The notes below the pieces were generated by a model. That model searched no databases. It saw only the letters and a list, made by a program, of their open reading frames with translations, and was not told the DNA's origin. Position numbers and translations under genes: made by a program. 64,000 bases of DNA, from positions 10,022 through 74,021 of the forward strand of contig MNCI01016615.1 in assembly GCA_015680685.1 (NCBI GenBank). The letters are read 5' to 3'. How positions within the stretch are numbered: the stretch's first letter is position 1; every line of letters begins with the position of its first letter. Of the stretch, positions 1 to 9,828 are shown in pieces. The stretch is from Gnetum montanum (lineage: Eukaryota; Streptophyta; Gnetopsida; Gnetales; Gnetaceae).

Positions 1-395
1 ACATTCCTATTTGGTGCATTCGTTAACTTCTTTTTCTTAACATTTTGCAATTAATTATTATTTTGTTCATTTCCATCTTGACATCCATTTCACTGATGTT
101 TTCAATTGTCCCTTTTTATCTATCTTTCTTACTCCTTTCCCTTCTTCATTCTAACGCTACCGGAGGTTCGCGATTAGTCATGGGGTTACCGGACCCACTT
201 TTTCGATTTTCTCCTAGCCCTGAAATTTTTTGATTTTCTTCCTAACCCCTATACCTTCGGTAGTCATCAGTAACATCTTCCCAGGTCCATATCAGCCATA
301 CCACAACCTAGCCAATGGACTTACATTGAAGCAAGGTATTACTTACATGATGATTCATTTACACTTGCTAATATATGATTGTGTTGTGTGTGCAG

Positions 396-590
396 ATGGT
401 GATCATGCAAACAACAGATTGGATCTGGAGTTGGAGCAAACACTTAAAATGGAGTAGCACTGAAGTAGCTATGCAAGGAGCAAGATCAATGGCACACTTA
501 TGGATGGACAACGAAAAGCACAATCTTGGTGTTGGCAGCAGCAACACTTCTTTCTATCTCTCTCTTTCTCACAAGCTGCCAACAAAGGCC
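396..590 (+). pseudogene. Remnant of ORF3 5' end in element C
   Basis: After GTGTGCAG (388-395) a short frame contains the residues RLDLELEQ, which resemble SDLELEG near the start of ORF3 in A2 (minus strand from 40,053). Element B has the same position at about 35,129, starting MDWKQDY against MDRRWDC in A2. In C and B the rest of ORF3 is missing. The 336-395 interval has GT..AG ends but is only 60 bp, shorter than usual plant introns, so splicing here is doubtful. Confidence 0.4.
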
Positions 591-755
591 TGATGTCATT
601 GTAATAAGGTATTCAACTTTGTTGTCATGAACACCAGTTTTGTCAAGTCTTGTAATAATGATCTGTTCACATGTCATCCCATTAGTTCCATTCCCTTTAA
701 TAATTCCATACCTTCCCGATATTATTATAAGAAAATCGAGGACGAGTTTTCATTC

Positions 756-768
756 AGTCATGGGGGTA
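756..768 (+). other. Polypurine tract of element C
   Basis: AGTCATGGGGGTA directly precedes the TG of the LTR. The same string lies immediately before the 3' LTR of B (35,469-35,481). Plus-strand priming sites of LTR elements occupy this position. Confidence 0.65.
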
Positions 769-1862
769 TGATGAGACGTGATATGCACAAGCTGCGATAT
801 CGCATCCCATGCAATATTGCATCATCCCTTGCGATATCGTGTACATGATATCGCTGTCCACTACCAAATCTATAAATAAGAGGTGGAACTCCTCTCATTT
901 CCCATCCTGGCTAGAAGTAGCGAAGCTCTGGCAGTTTGATCACTCCAGAGTTAGATTAATTTCCCATGTGCCCGCAGTAGGAGTCCTAGAGTGAACGGCT
1001 CTTTATTCGAGCAACATTGTACCTGAACACAAGTTGTGTATGGAAATAAAGATGAACTTGATTGGATAAACCTTGCAGTGCATGGATAGAATTTTATTTA
1101 TTGTTATTTATTTCTTTCCTAGAATGCGGTACGAGTATGACTTGATTACGAGCATCTAAGGATGTGTACGGCTAGTCAAGGAATCGGTTGCTTGTCGCAT
1201 GCGGTATGAGTACGAATTAATTACAAGCATTGTGACTACTTGGTAACCCAGTAGCATATTCCAGGATCTATGCTTGGTAATCCCAGTGGTAGTCCCAGTG
1301 TGTACGGCTAGTCAAGGAATCGGCTGCTCATCGCACTTAGGCTAGTTAGGTTCTCTCACCCTTATCTCCTAGAACGTGGGATAAGTACGACTTGGCTACA
1401 AGCACCTACGGGTGTGTACAGCTAGTCAAGGCATCAGCTGCTTATCACACTTAGGCTAGTTAAGTGCCTCAGTATGACCACTTCAAGCATGTGTGTTATG
1501 TGTGGTGATTCCAGTAACGATTAGCGTTTGGTAGCCACAGTTGCATTGGTTCAGGGTGTGTATGGTAAGTGGGAACGGATGCTAACGCTAGTTAATTTAG
1601 ACTTAGGTCCTTAGTTAGAGTAGTTAGTTCTCTCAACCCTGCACCCTTTAGCATAGGAGATAAACCAGAAAAGACCAAAAAGATCATATACCTCGGACTT
1701 ACTTAGCCATACACCGTGACAACAACAAGTAAGTCTGGGAAGACAACGAATGACTAACCCCAAGTGTTCCATGGGGCGTTTAGGCATTTAGTCTGTGGAG
1801 TTCAACTGGATTGCACGTGCTATGCTCATTTCGTATGGTTGAGTGTACCTCGCCACTCATCA
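769..1862 (+). repeat. 3' LTR of element C
   Basis: It starts TGATGA and ends CTCATCA, like the LTRs of B (8,786 and 35,482). A TATA box (ctataaata, about 870) and an AATAAA-like signal near 1,045 give the plus orientation. It is 1,094 bp against about 865 bp in B. The excess comes from internal duplications at 1,120-1,470. The sequence after it (from 1,863) continues the 3' spacer of element A, so C is inserted in A. The expected target duplication is atgac (1,863-1,867); its partner is outside the window. Confidence 0.8.
1120..1470 (+). repeat. Internal tandem repeats in the LTR of C
   Basis: A module with GTGTACGGCTAGTCAAGG followed by a CTGCTTATCGCAC-like stretch occurs three times, near 1,164, 1,298 and 1,411. 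Each is linked to a GCGGTACGAGTA-like segment and two to TTAGGCTAGTTA. The B LTR lacks the repeats. Confidence 0.65.
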
Positions 1863-2023
1863 ATGACCTAATAAAATCCATCCTTAGTCTAGACCAAAAC
1901 CAACCACGTTCAATACTTCACATCACCACTCTAAGATTGGTCCATCCCCTTGAGACACAAGAGTGCTCCCATAAATCAAACATCATTCATTATAAATAAG
2001 AGAAGAGAAGCAGGAAGGACTTT

Positions 2024-2089
2024 AGTTAGAGGGGACCTTTAGGCATGGGTAACATGTCTTTCTAGTCCCATAACTAGTGCTTGTAGCCC
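2024..2089 (-). other. Highly conserved block in the 3' spacer (A)
   Basis: About 65 bp starting TTAGTTAGAGGGGACC and ending AGTGCTTGTAGCC are identical to A2 at about 41,332-41,397, although the flanks have diverged strongly. B has the block on the other strand at about 34,277-34,325 with 26 bp missing in its middle. Function unknown. Confidence 0.6.
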
Positions 2090-2850
2090 ATTATTCTATC
2101 TAAGCGGTATGCTTTGAATTTCCGTCATTTTTAATTTTTATTTTATTTTTCATTTATGTTTATTTATTTATTTTTATTTTTATTTTCTATATTTTTTTTG
2201 GATAGGAACCACTCCATGCAAAGACTTATTTAGCTTCCTATTATTGGTCAACACAGAATGGTAAGAAATCTATGAAAACACTCATGCACCCAAGTAAGTA
2301 GAAGGGTATAGAGAGTATTGAGTTCCCTTGAAGTCACATCCTATTCAAACCATTGAATCCTTTTCAAGTATACAAAATACCAATGTCACAAGTTTGTTAA
2401 ATTTTTACTTAATGAAAAGGATCCTCATACTTCCAAAACAAGAAAAATCATAGAGTTTGTGGATGGGTGGATGTCATGGACTCACTACTTGTTCCATGAA
2501 GAAGAAACTGTGTCTTAGTTATTGATACCAAAATTCAAAAATAGAAGTCAAATGTTAGCAATCAAAAATAATAAGTACAAGCCACCATTAACAACAGCTA
2601 CAACACCACTATGTCCTATTGGCACAAAGCACTTTATTAGCAAAAATTTTAGAAAATCACACAAAAAAAAGGAAATTATACAAGAAAGTGTAAAATATTT
2701 AACAAAAATTAAATGTACCAATGATGGTGTAAAAAATGGTGTAAAATAGGAAAAAATTATAAAACAAAAAGGTGTAAAATAAACAAAGTGTAAAAAATGT
2801 GTAAACCAAAAAAATAAAAAAAATAAAGAGCCACGTAAATGGTTAGCATG

Positions 2851-2874
2851 GATGGCCATCTCCCCCATGACTAA
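2851..2874 (-). other. Internal polypurine tract candidate (A)
   Basis: On the minus strand this reads TTAGTCATGGGGGAGATGG, sharing TTAGTCATGGGGG with the PPT next to the 3' LTR of B. It lies where integrase coding ends, and A2 has it at 42,052-42,076. B has a weaker version at 33,379-33,400. Confidence 0.45.
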
Positions 2875-2879
2875 GTTGG

Positions 2880-4140
2880 AAGGAGAAGATCTAAAAGATT
2901 GAGCAAGGTTGTCCATCCAATGAGGTGTTGCTTCCATTGGCTTACTTTGGCTCATGGTAAGGTTTGACTTGTTGTATGTTAACCCACAACTTTTTGTTTG
3001 GGCTCTCAAGTTTGTAGATCAACATGACCCTAGACGAGAAGGTTTCATAAATGATATAAGGCCCTTTCAATATTGTCTAGAACTTAGTTAGTTGTGGAAC
3101 ATGTGTGAGGTTCCAGTAGAGGACCTTATCTCTAGGTTGAAATTTTTCTTTCCTCTTCCTAAGGTCATGACATTTTTTATTGAATGCTTTGTGCACTTTA
3201 TTCAAAGACAAGGCTACTAATTAGTTTTCATCTAGCATGTTAAGGTTGATCAATCACTCTCTTTGTGCTATACTTAGGTTTAGATCCAAGTCATAGGCTG
3301 TTGAAAGTGTACGAAGCTCAAATTGAATAGAAAGTGTTGGTAGTTTTCCATACACCAACTCATAGGGAGAGTAGCCTATAGGTAGTTTCCATGTTAAGAA
3401 ATAGGCCTAGAGGGCATCATTGAGTTTTGTAATCTAGTCTCTCCTATATTTTCTGATAGTTTTTGTTAAGATCTTTATAATCTCCCTATTAGTAATCTCT
3501 ACTTGACCATTGGCTTGGGGGTGGTAGGGTGTTGTTAATTTATGTTCAACCCCCAAGCATTGCATGAGCTTATGAGAAGTCATGCCTATGAAATGTGTTT
3601 CATTTTCAAAAATCAATGCATGTGGCATCCAAAAGCTATCTACAATGTGTTGATAAAACCAAGCAATAGTGGATGATGTATAGTCGACAACGATTGCTAC
3701 TTCTACCCATTTAGTACAGTAGTCAATGGTAATAATAATGTATACCTTTTCATTAGACATGGGTCTAATGGGACCCATGAAGTCTATGTCCCATATGTCG
3801 AAGGGTTCTAGTGGTTAGATCCACTATTGAAATCCCTCCATTCACATGGATAGCCCACCATCTCCAAATAAGAGAACCAACTTTACTTAACTATTGATAA
3901 TGTTGATAAGATCAAACATATTCATGGGCATCCTTGAAGATTGTTGGCCAATAGTACCCTGCCATTAGGATTTTAATGATCATGTATTTCCTTGCATAGT
4001 GGCCTATGCAAGGGCCCTTGTGAGCATCTTGGACAATGCATAGTTGATTAGTATTAGGGACACACCAATGAACCAGGCCATCAGTGCATACCCTATAAAG
4101 ATGTCCATTGATTTTCATGAAGTGCTTGGCCTAATGAAGG
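2880..4140 (-). pseudogene. Integrase of element A (degenerate)
   Basis: Inserts element cDNA into the host genome. The zinc-binding N-terminus is at 4,118-3,912 (DAHKGPCIGHYARK, with both histidines), followed by YYWPTIFKDAHEYV. The catalytic core is at 3,778-3,434 (TIDYCTKWVEVA, EVEHKLTTPYHPQANGQVE-like segment, NREIIKILT). The usual aspartate of the IxDNGxxF motif is Glu here (FENETHF). A C-terminal chromatin-type tail runs to about 2,880. Stops and frameshifts separate the blocks, so it is inactive. Confidence 0.85.
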
Positions 4141-4299
4141 AACTATTATTTCTTCATGTGGTTTAAATCTTATGGCATGTCCTAAGTGAGAAGATAATTG
4201 AGGATGCCATCATACCATTTTGGTTATGCAGGAACTTAATCATTAATTGCTCGAGCAAAGAGGAGTTTATTAAGAAATTGATCAAAGAGTGAGCTCTCC

Positions 4300-4790
4300 T
4301 CCTCTTTTTATCTCATCTTAACTAAGAGATATGGTCAATGATCACATTATCAATCTTCTTTTGATCTATCATCATAAAATTGAATTCTTGCAAGATCACT
4401 AGCCATCGTCTGACATGGGGGCTCACTGTTGGCTTGTTCATCAAGAAGCAAATGGCACTATCATCAATGTATACAAACACTTTGTACCCAAGCATACAGT
4501 GCCTAAACTTTTTCAAAGCATACACCGCTACCATCATTTGTTTCTCTATTATGATGTAATTGATCTATGCACCCACAATGCTTTGGCTTGTGTAGTGGAT
4601 GTAATATAGATGTTTCTAATCATCCAACTATGTTATTAGGGCTTCCAAGGCATAATTTGATGCATCTATGATGATATGAAATAATCTAGACTAGACTAGT
4701 GCTCATAGAATTGGAGTTTCTATGAGTCTCTCCTTCATTTTTTGGAATGCACTTTCACATTCCTTGGTCCAAGAAAATGAAGCATCTTTC
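4300..4790 (-). pseudogene. RNase H of element A (degenerate)
   Basis: The best segment (4,537-4,322) reads MVAVYALKKFRHCMLGYKVF, then YIDDSAICFLMNKPTVSPH and RRWLVILQEFNF, the tether after the RT-linked RNase H of Ty3/gypsy elements. Several transitions and frameshifts disrupt the upstream part. Confidence 0.8.
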
Positions 4791-5570
4791 TTTATTAGCT
4801 AGACTAATGATTTTGCAATTTTAGAGAAATTATCTATGAATCATCAGTAGTAACTATTGTATCCAAGGAATGACTAGACATCTTTAACTATTTCTGGTTA
4901 ATGAGTTATTCTTTAGATGATTCTTATCTTTCTAGGGTCTACCTTGATCCCTACTTATGAGATTCTATGCCCCAAGACTATGCCCTCTTGGACTATTAGA
5001 TGGTTCTTTTGGCAATTGAGCTACAGGCTTGTCTCCATACATCTTTTTAATACTTGCTCAAGGTGGTCTAAGGCTTGCTCAAATGTAGCACATAAGTGGA
5101 AAATTCATCCATGAAGACTTCAAGCCCACTACCAATTTGTTATTGAAAGATGGTTAAGGTGGTCCAAGGTTGCTGAATGTGGTAGGAGCATTGCATAGAT
5201 CAAGAGGCACCTTTTGATATGCAAAAGTCCTCCAAGGACTCATGAATTTGGTGTAATTTGACCTAATCCTTTGGTGTAATTTGAATTTTCTTATAGCCAC
5301 TATAACCATCTTGAAAGCTATAATAGTAATTTCCATAAATGGTGTCCAACACTTGATCGACAAATGTCAACAGAAAATGATCTTTAAATGTTATCATGTT
5401 CAATAGCCTGAAATCAATACAAACCCATCACTTTCCATATTTCTTTAGCACAATCATGATTGGGTTGACCCACTCACTATCCAAAATAGGATAGATGAAC
5501 CCCACCTTGAGGAGTTGTTCTATTTTTTCCTTGACAATTTACTTTAATTTGGGGTTTAACCATTGTTGTG
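4790..5570 (-). pseudogene. Reverse transcriptase of element A (degenerate)
   Basis: TFAYQKVPLDLCNAPTTF (about 5,220-5,165) is the RT segment between the palm motifs, as in Athila elements (TFAYRRMPFGLCNAP-type). The VSPI/IDF block upstream (about 5,490-5,400) and the downstream thumb are recognisable only by comparison with B. Many stops. Confidence 0.75.
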
Positions 5571-6100
5571 GCTACTTTCTTAGCTTCATGTCTAGATCAA
5601 TATAGATACAGTGCTAGCATATTCATGGATCAATCCCAATGAGTTCAAGACATGACCAAGCAAAGGTTATTGGCTATTTGTTAATCACTTTTAATAGTTT
5701 TTCTTTTTTTAAGGAGCAAGTTTAGCATTAATTATAACTGGCTTTCCATTTTTCAAAAATGCATATTCCAGGCTAGTAGTTAGAGTTTTTAACTCTAGGG
5801 GCTTTTGTTTAAAATTTTCAAGGATTTCCAGCTCTTCCCAATAGATATCATTATTTTTGTTATCAAAGAGTTGGTGATGAGCTTACTCTAGTTCATCCAT
5901 GCTTGCGACATAGGTGCATGTCAGGCTCTCACTTAGTTTTATGCAAATTTTTCTACTCTCAGAATTAACTATCAATGACTGGGTGCCCTCTTATTTTATG
6001 GTTATTTTGTAAATGCATCTTTGAATATCTGCCTCATTTGCCCACTCCTTGCATGTGGAAATGGATGCTTTGTTCATGGACTAGAGTTTCTATACACAGT
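5570..6100 (-). other. Linker between protease and RT in element A
   Basis: Degenerate coding-like sequence with no motif I recognise. It matches A2 at about 63,380-63,830. Confidence 0.4.
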
Positions 6101-6500
6101 TGCACCCTGTATCATTATACGCAATGCACGGAACTCATTTCTTCTCGATCTTTCCAAATGCATTCTCCTTGAAAATTTCTAGGGAAATATCTCTGATGCC
6201 TATTTTTACATTAATAGTGCTCAACCATGCCCTTTTCATAATGATTGGAAAATCCCCCTTGTAGTTCTCAACTTTGATCACTAGGAAATCAGTAAGAAAA
6301 GACTTCCCATAGACAAAAGTCATAATATCTTCTACCAATCCCAATGAAATAATGATGGACTTGTCTACAAATTCTAATTTGATATTTCTCTTATTAAGAG
6401 ATGACAGGTTCCACGTATTATACATCTCATAAAAAATCAAATTAACACTGAAACCTAAATCCAAAAGAGCTTTACATGATTCATTCCTAGAAATCTACAA
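6100..6500 (-). pseudogene. Aspartic protease of element A (degenerate)
   Basis: The frame at 6,464-6,135 begins at the active-site region, reading ALLDLGFSVNLI when extended upstream. D-L-G stands where retroviral-type proteases have D-S/T-G. The family block KVENYKGDFPIIMKRAWLS follows and is shared almost exactly with B. Its role would be processing of the Gag-Pol polyprotein. Confidence 0.75.
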
Positions 6501-8780
6501 ATAGATAAGGGGACTTCCAACATTAGTTAATTTTCTAGGATCATTTCTAGCCCAGATCCAATCAAATACGACATGAGTTTACATAATAGTGCAAATCTTG
6601 GAAAGCATTTGGTTTGAAGGGCTCTCAATTTGATGATTTTTAGAGGATGAGAAAGGAGTAGGCTTACTAGCCACATGAGTTTTTGAGGGATTAGGAGGGT
6701 TTTTGGATCGAAAAAATGATCATTTATGAGATATAGATTCCAAATCACTCAGTTGATTAACCAGTTGTAGATTAATGATCCTTGTAGTATTACATTGTTT
6801 CAGCTAAGCTAGAAGCTCATCCTACATGGATGGAGTAGCTGATAGTTGTGTGGAGGATGGAGGAATAGGTGTAGGAACATAAGGAGGGTATGGATGGAAT
6901 ATGGGATCCCTCCTAGGAGTTGGCAAATGTTTGGTGATATTCAAGAGGGTGGTAGTGATGCTAGAAAAGAGAAATATGACTAGAAGAGTCACATGGAGAT
7001 AGGGATTGTTGAACATAGTACCCATATGGATCTAGTTGCATGTAAGGGTACTACTACCATGGTGGTGGCATCCCCCATGACTGTGATTGCTACCATTACT
7101 GATACTACTCATATGGTTGTGGTCAAGTTCCACTTGGGTAATAAGGTTGTTGCTAGTGGAACTACCTGAGATTGCCTTGAGGATAAGACAATGTTTTGGG
7201 TGTTTATTTTTTTTATAGTGGTGGATTCAGAGCATACACACTAGATTCCTATAAGTATGACATAATAGGGAAACATCCCTTAGGATTTTCATAGTAGTAG
7301 ATGTCACACCCACTGTCATCATCTAATTTAATCTCCACACCTTTGTCTATTGTAGTAGCTTTGCCCTTGCCCCTTTGGTAGGCATGTTTAGCATTCTTTT
7401 GTCTCTTGTAGTTATGATTGCTACCCTACTCTCTTGATTCTTCTACAATTTATAGAGCATTTTGGAATTATTCATCTAATGAATCCCACATTTTATCTAC
7501 CCTAGCTAAAATTTTATACATAGATTTTTAGATTGGCAAGGTCTTTCAAAGGTGACTCCTCTTCACTGTCACAAAATCCAGCCTTCTTCTTTCTAATGGA
7601 AGGATCCCTGTTATATTCTTTTGCATTTTCTCAACTTTCCTTCTTCATTTGATACTTGCTCAATTAGCCTTGGTATTTGATAGACTTTTAATTTTGATAG
7701 TCTCCCTTAGGCATAGACCCCAAGGATCCTTAATATTTTTGAGTGAAGCCCATCTATGATGTGGTGAAGTTGTTTTCTATGATAGTAACCATGTCCAAGA
7801 CATCCATGTAATAATAAATAATATCTATCCATGGTGGAATCCAAGGGTTCATGTGTTCCTTGTTTCCATCCTTGGATTTTCCTTCAGAATTTTAACACTC
7901 TGGAGTAGGTCTGATACTTATCATTAAACAGTTCTAGCATTGTACTCCATCAACAAATTAATTCTAGTTCCAGAGACCGGTACCAGCATTTTGCTTCCTT
8001 GATGAGTGTTCTAGAAAACAACTTGAGCTTTTGCCAATTATTTTCAATATTTTATAAGGCACAAGCATCATGAAAGGCTTGAAAATGCATTTAAGGATCT
8101 AAGTTATATCCCCCCTCAAATCAGGGAATATTATTCATATCTAGCCATTTGATTCACCTATCTTTCACATGGCTAGTAGGAATTTTGATAGCCTCTACAA
8201 TGTTGAGCATATTTTGAGTCACTAGAAAATATTCATCATCATGATCTTGATGATGCCTATGATATCCTCTGTCATCCCTTCATTCATAGTGGTCTATGCA
8301 ATTATCATTGTTTCCTTGCTTCTTGTAGTTCTTTTTAGATTTGAAGGAGGAAGCCGATTTAGATGAAGAGGGTGAAGAAGAAGGAAGACTTCCATAATTG
8401 TGTTGTCTACCACTACCTCTCCATTTGTCACATCCATGATCCTTAGAGTTAACATCATTGTACTTTTCTGAGGTCCCAATTCAACTTCCTTTCTTAGAGC
8501 TCTTACAATCATGGGACTCATTGTTATGAGAACATGGATTTTTGATTATTAGTTTAGGATTTGGGTTTAGCTTCCCTTCACTAGAATTAAGAAGTGGAGA
8601 GTTTGCATGTTGAGAATCTTAAGAAAGAGGTTCTTCATCATTTTTTTGATTTAGGAGGAACAAGGGGTTAGTAAACCATTTCCCCTTCATGGCTTCGTGG
8701 TGCTTTTCCTATTGCTAATCTCATTTGTGTTGTGTTTCAATGGGATGGTAGTCCTAGAAGTTATGATTTTTGACAACACA
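6500..8780 (-). pseudogene. gag of element A, main part (degenerate)
   Basis: Capsid/nucleocapsid region, readable only in short stretches. A Pro/Ser-rich segment (7,025-6,822), an Asp/His-rich segment near 8,250 and a NMLNIVEAIKIPTSHVKD stretch near 8,200 match B gag. Element B inserted at 8,781; gag's N-terminus resumes at 36,354. No intact CCHC knuckle was seen. Confidence 0.6.
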
Positions 8781-8785
8781 CTCTC
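8781..8785. repeat. Target-site duplication of element B (left)
   Basis: ctctc directly precedes the TG of the left LTR and recurs at 36,349-36,353 directly after the CA of the right LTR. Confidence 0.85.
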
Positions 8786-9649
8786 TGATGAACCACATTT
8801 ATGTTGGCCCTAGCATTGAGTATATAATTTCAAAGCCACAACATTGCATACACGATGTTGGGGTCTTGATGTGATGTTAGGTAAGCGAGGTTAGAGCATC
8901 TACCCTAGGTCTATAAATACCATGCCTGGGCTTCATTTTTGAGTCATTTTTGTGTTCTTTCTTAGCTAGAGTAGCCAAGCTGTTATTTTTTATTTTCCTC
9001 AGAGTTAGAATATTTTTTGAGTGCCCACAGAAGAAGTCAAAGTATGTACGATTCTTTGTTCGAGCACTAATGTACCTAAGCACAGTAGTGTGATGGAAAT
9101 AAAATAAACTCTTTTGACAATCCTTGCAGCACTGAGAATATCTTAATATTTTCTTTATTGCATTTTATTTCATGCTCTTTATGTTAATGCATTTGAGTTA
9201 AGAAATTTGTTTCCAATAGCTAATGAACACAAGCATGACACTTGATCATTCATATAGTACTTGATAACCTAGCAACACTTAACGTTTGGTAGCCTAGTAG
9301 TGCTATATATGTTCAGGATGTGTTCAAGAAAGTGGGATGGTTACTTGTGTTAGGCTAGATAGGCAATAAAAAAATTAGATTTTAAATTACTTCACCTTTC
9401 ATTCTTGTTGTAGGTGATCAAAATCATAAAATAAAAAATAAAAAAAATCATATACCTCAATTACACTTAAACAATACCCTTTAATCTCACAAGCTTAATT
9501 AGAAAGACAATGAATGTTCTTAATGCCCATTTCACTTCCTAGAAGAGCTAGTGCATTAGATAACTATAGGTCCACACAATTTTGCTGGATCATGTGTAAT
9601 GCCTTAGTGATTCATATGGTTGGGCATAGGGGTACCTCGTTGCTCATCA
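8786..9649 (+). repeat. 5' LTR of element B
   Basis: 864 bp, TGATGAACC...GCTCATCA. TATA box ctataaatac at 8,911-8,920; AAATAAAATAAA near 9,097. It aligns along its length with 35,482-36,348, with many transitions. Confidence 0.92.
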
Positions 9650-9668
9650 TTGGCACCACTTCTAGCGA
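9650..9668 (+). other. Primer-binding site of element B
   Basis: TGGCACCACTTCTAGCGA follows the LTR after one base. It resembles a decayed TGGCGCCGTTGCCGGGGA, the tRNA-Asp primer site usual in Athila elements; the element A site (36,725-36,744) fits better. Confidence 0.5.
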
Positions 9669-9828
9669 TCTTTTTATTGTTTCATGCATTATTTAGGACC
9701 TAGTGAAAAGTATCTAAATCATTGGAATGAACCTTAGAGTCATATCTTATTTCACAATTACTACAACAAATTCTAAAGCACACTAATATTTTTACTTGTT
9801 TATTGAGAATGTATTCTTCTCACAGGAG

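Larger units (their letters stand above)
1..768 (+). mobile_element. 3' internal end of element C (Athila-like)
   Basis: This is the tail of a plus-strand Athila-like element whose body lies left of the window. It matches the 3' spacer of element B at about 34,980-35,481: both share an AACCTAGCCAA block, a short spacer ending in an AG (391-395 here), a short reading frame and then a GGGGG tract immediately before the LTR. No intact coding sequence is seen. The 60-72 residue frames here are not conserved in B. Confidence 0.75.
1868..2880 (-). other. 3' spacer of element A
   Basis: Non-coding AT-rich spacer downstream of integrase. It aligns with A2 at 40,830-42,050 and with B at 33,390-34,900 (opposite orientation). 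No conserved open frame is visible. The 153-residue frame at 2,548-3,009 has low-complexity composition and is not conserved. It holds the conserved block at 2,024-2,089 and the purine tract at 2,851-2,874. Confidence 0.65.
1863..8780 (-). mobile_element. Element A, Athila-like retrotransposon (main part)
   Basis: Minus-strand copy reading gag (8.8-6.5 kb), protease (6.5-6.1), RT (5.6-4.8), RNase H (4.8-4.3), integrase (4.1-2.9) and 3' spacer (2.9-1.86). It is cut by C at 1,862 and by B at 8,781-36,353. The first part of gag, the primer site and the 5' LTR resume at 36,354-37,577. The proteins align with B and A2. Frameshifts and stops make it non-functional. Confidence 0.85.

Noticed and set aside
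336-395. 60-bp GT..AG interval in C (also about 60 bp in A2 and B) as an intron of ORF3
   Set aside because: Below the usual plant minimum, and the donor differs between copies; kept only as a remark.
2548-3009. 153-codon minus-strand frame with Phe-rich, membrane-like sequence
   Set aside because: Low-complexity AT-rich spacer. Aligned copies A2 and B do not keep the frame, although it has a hydrophobic look.
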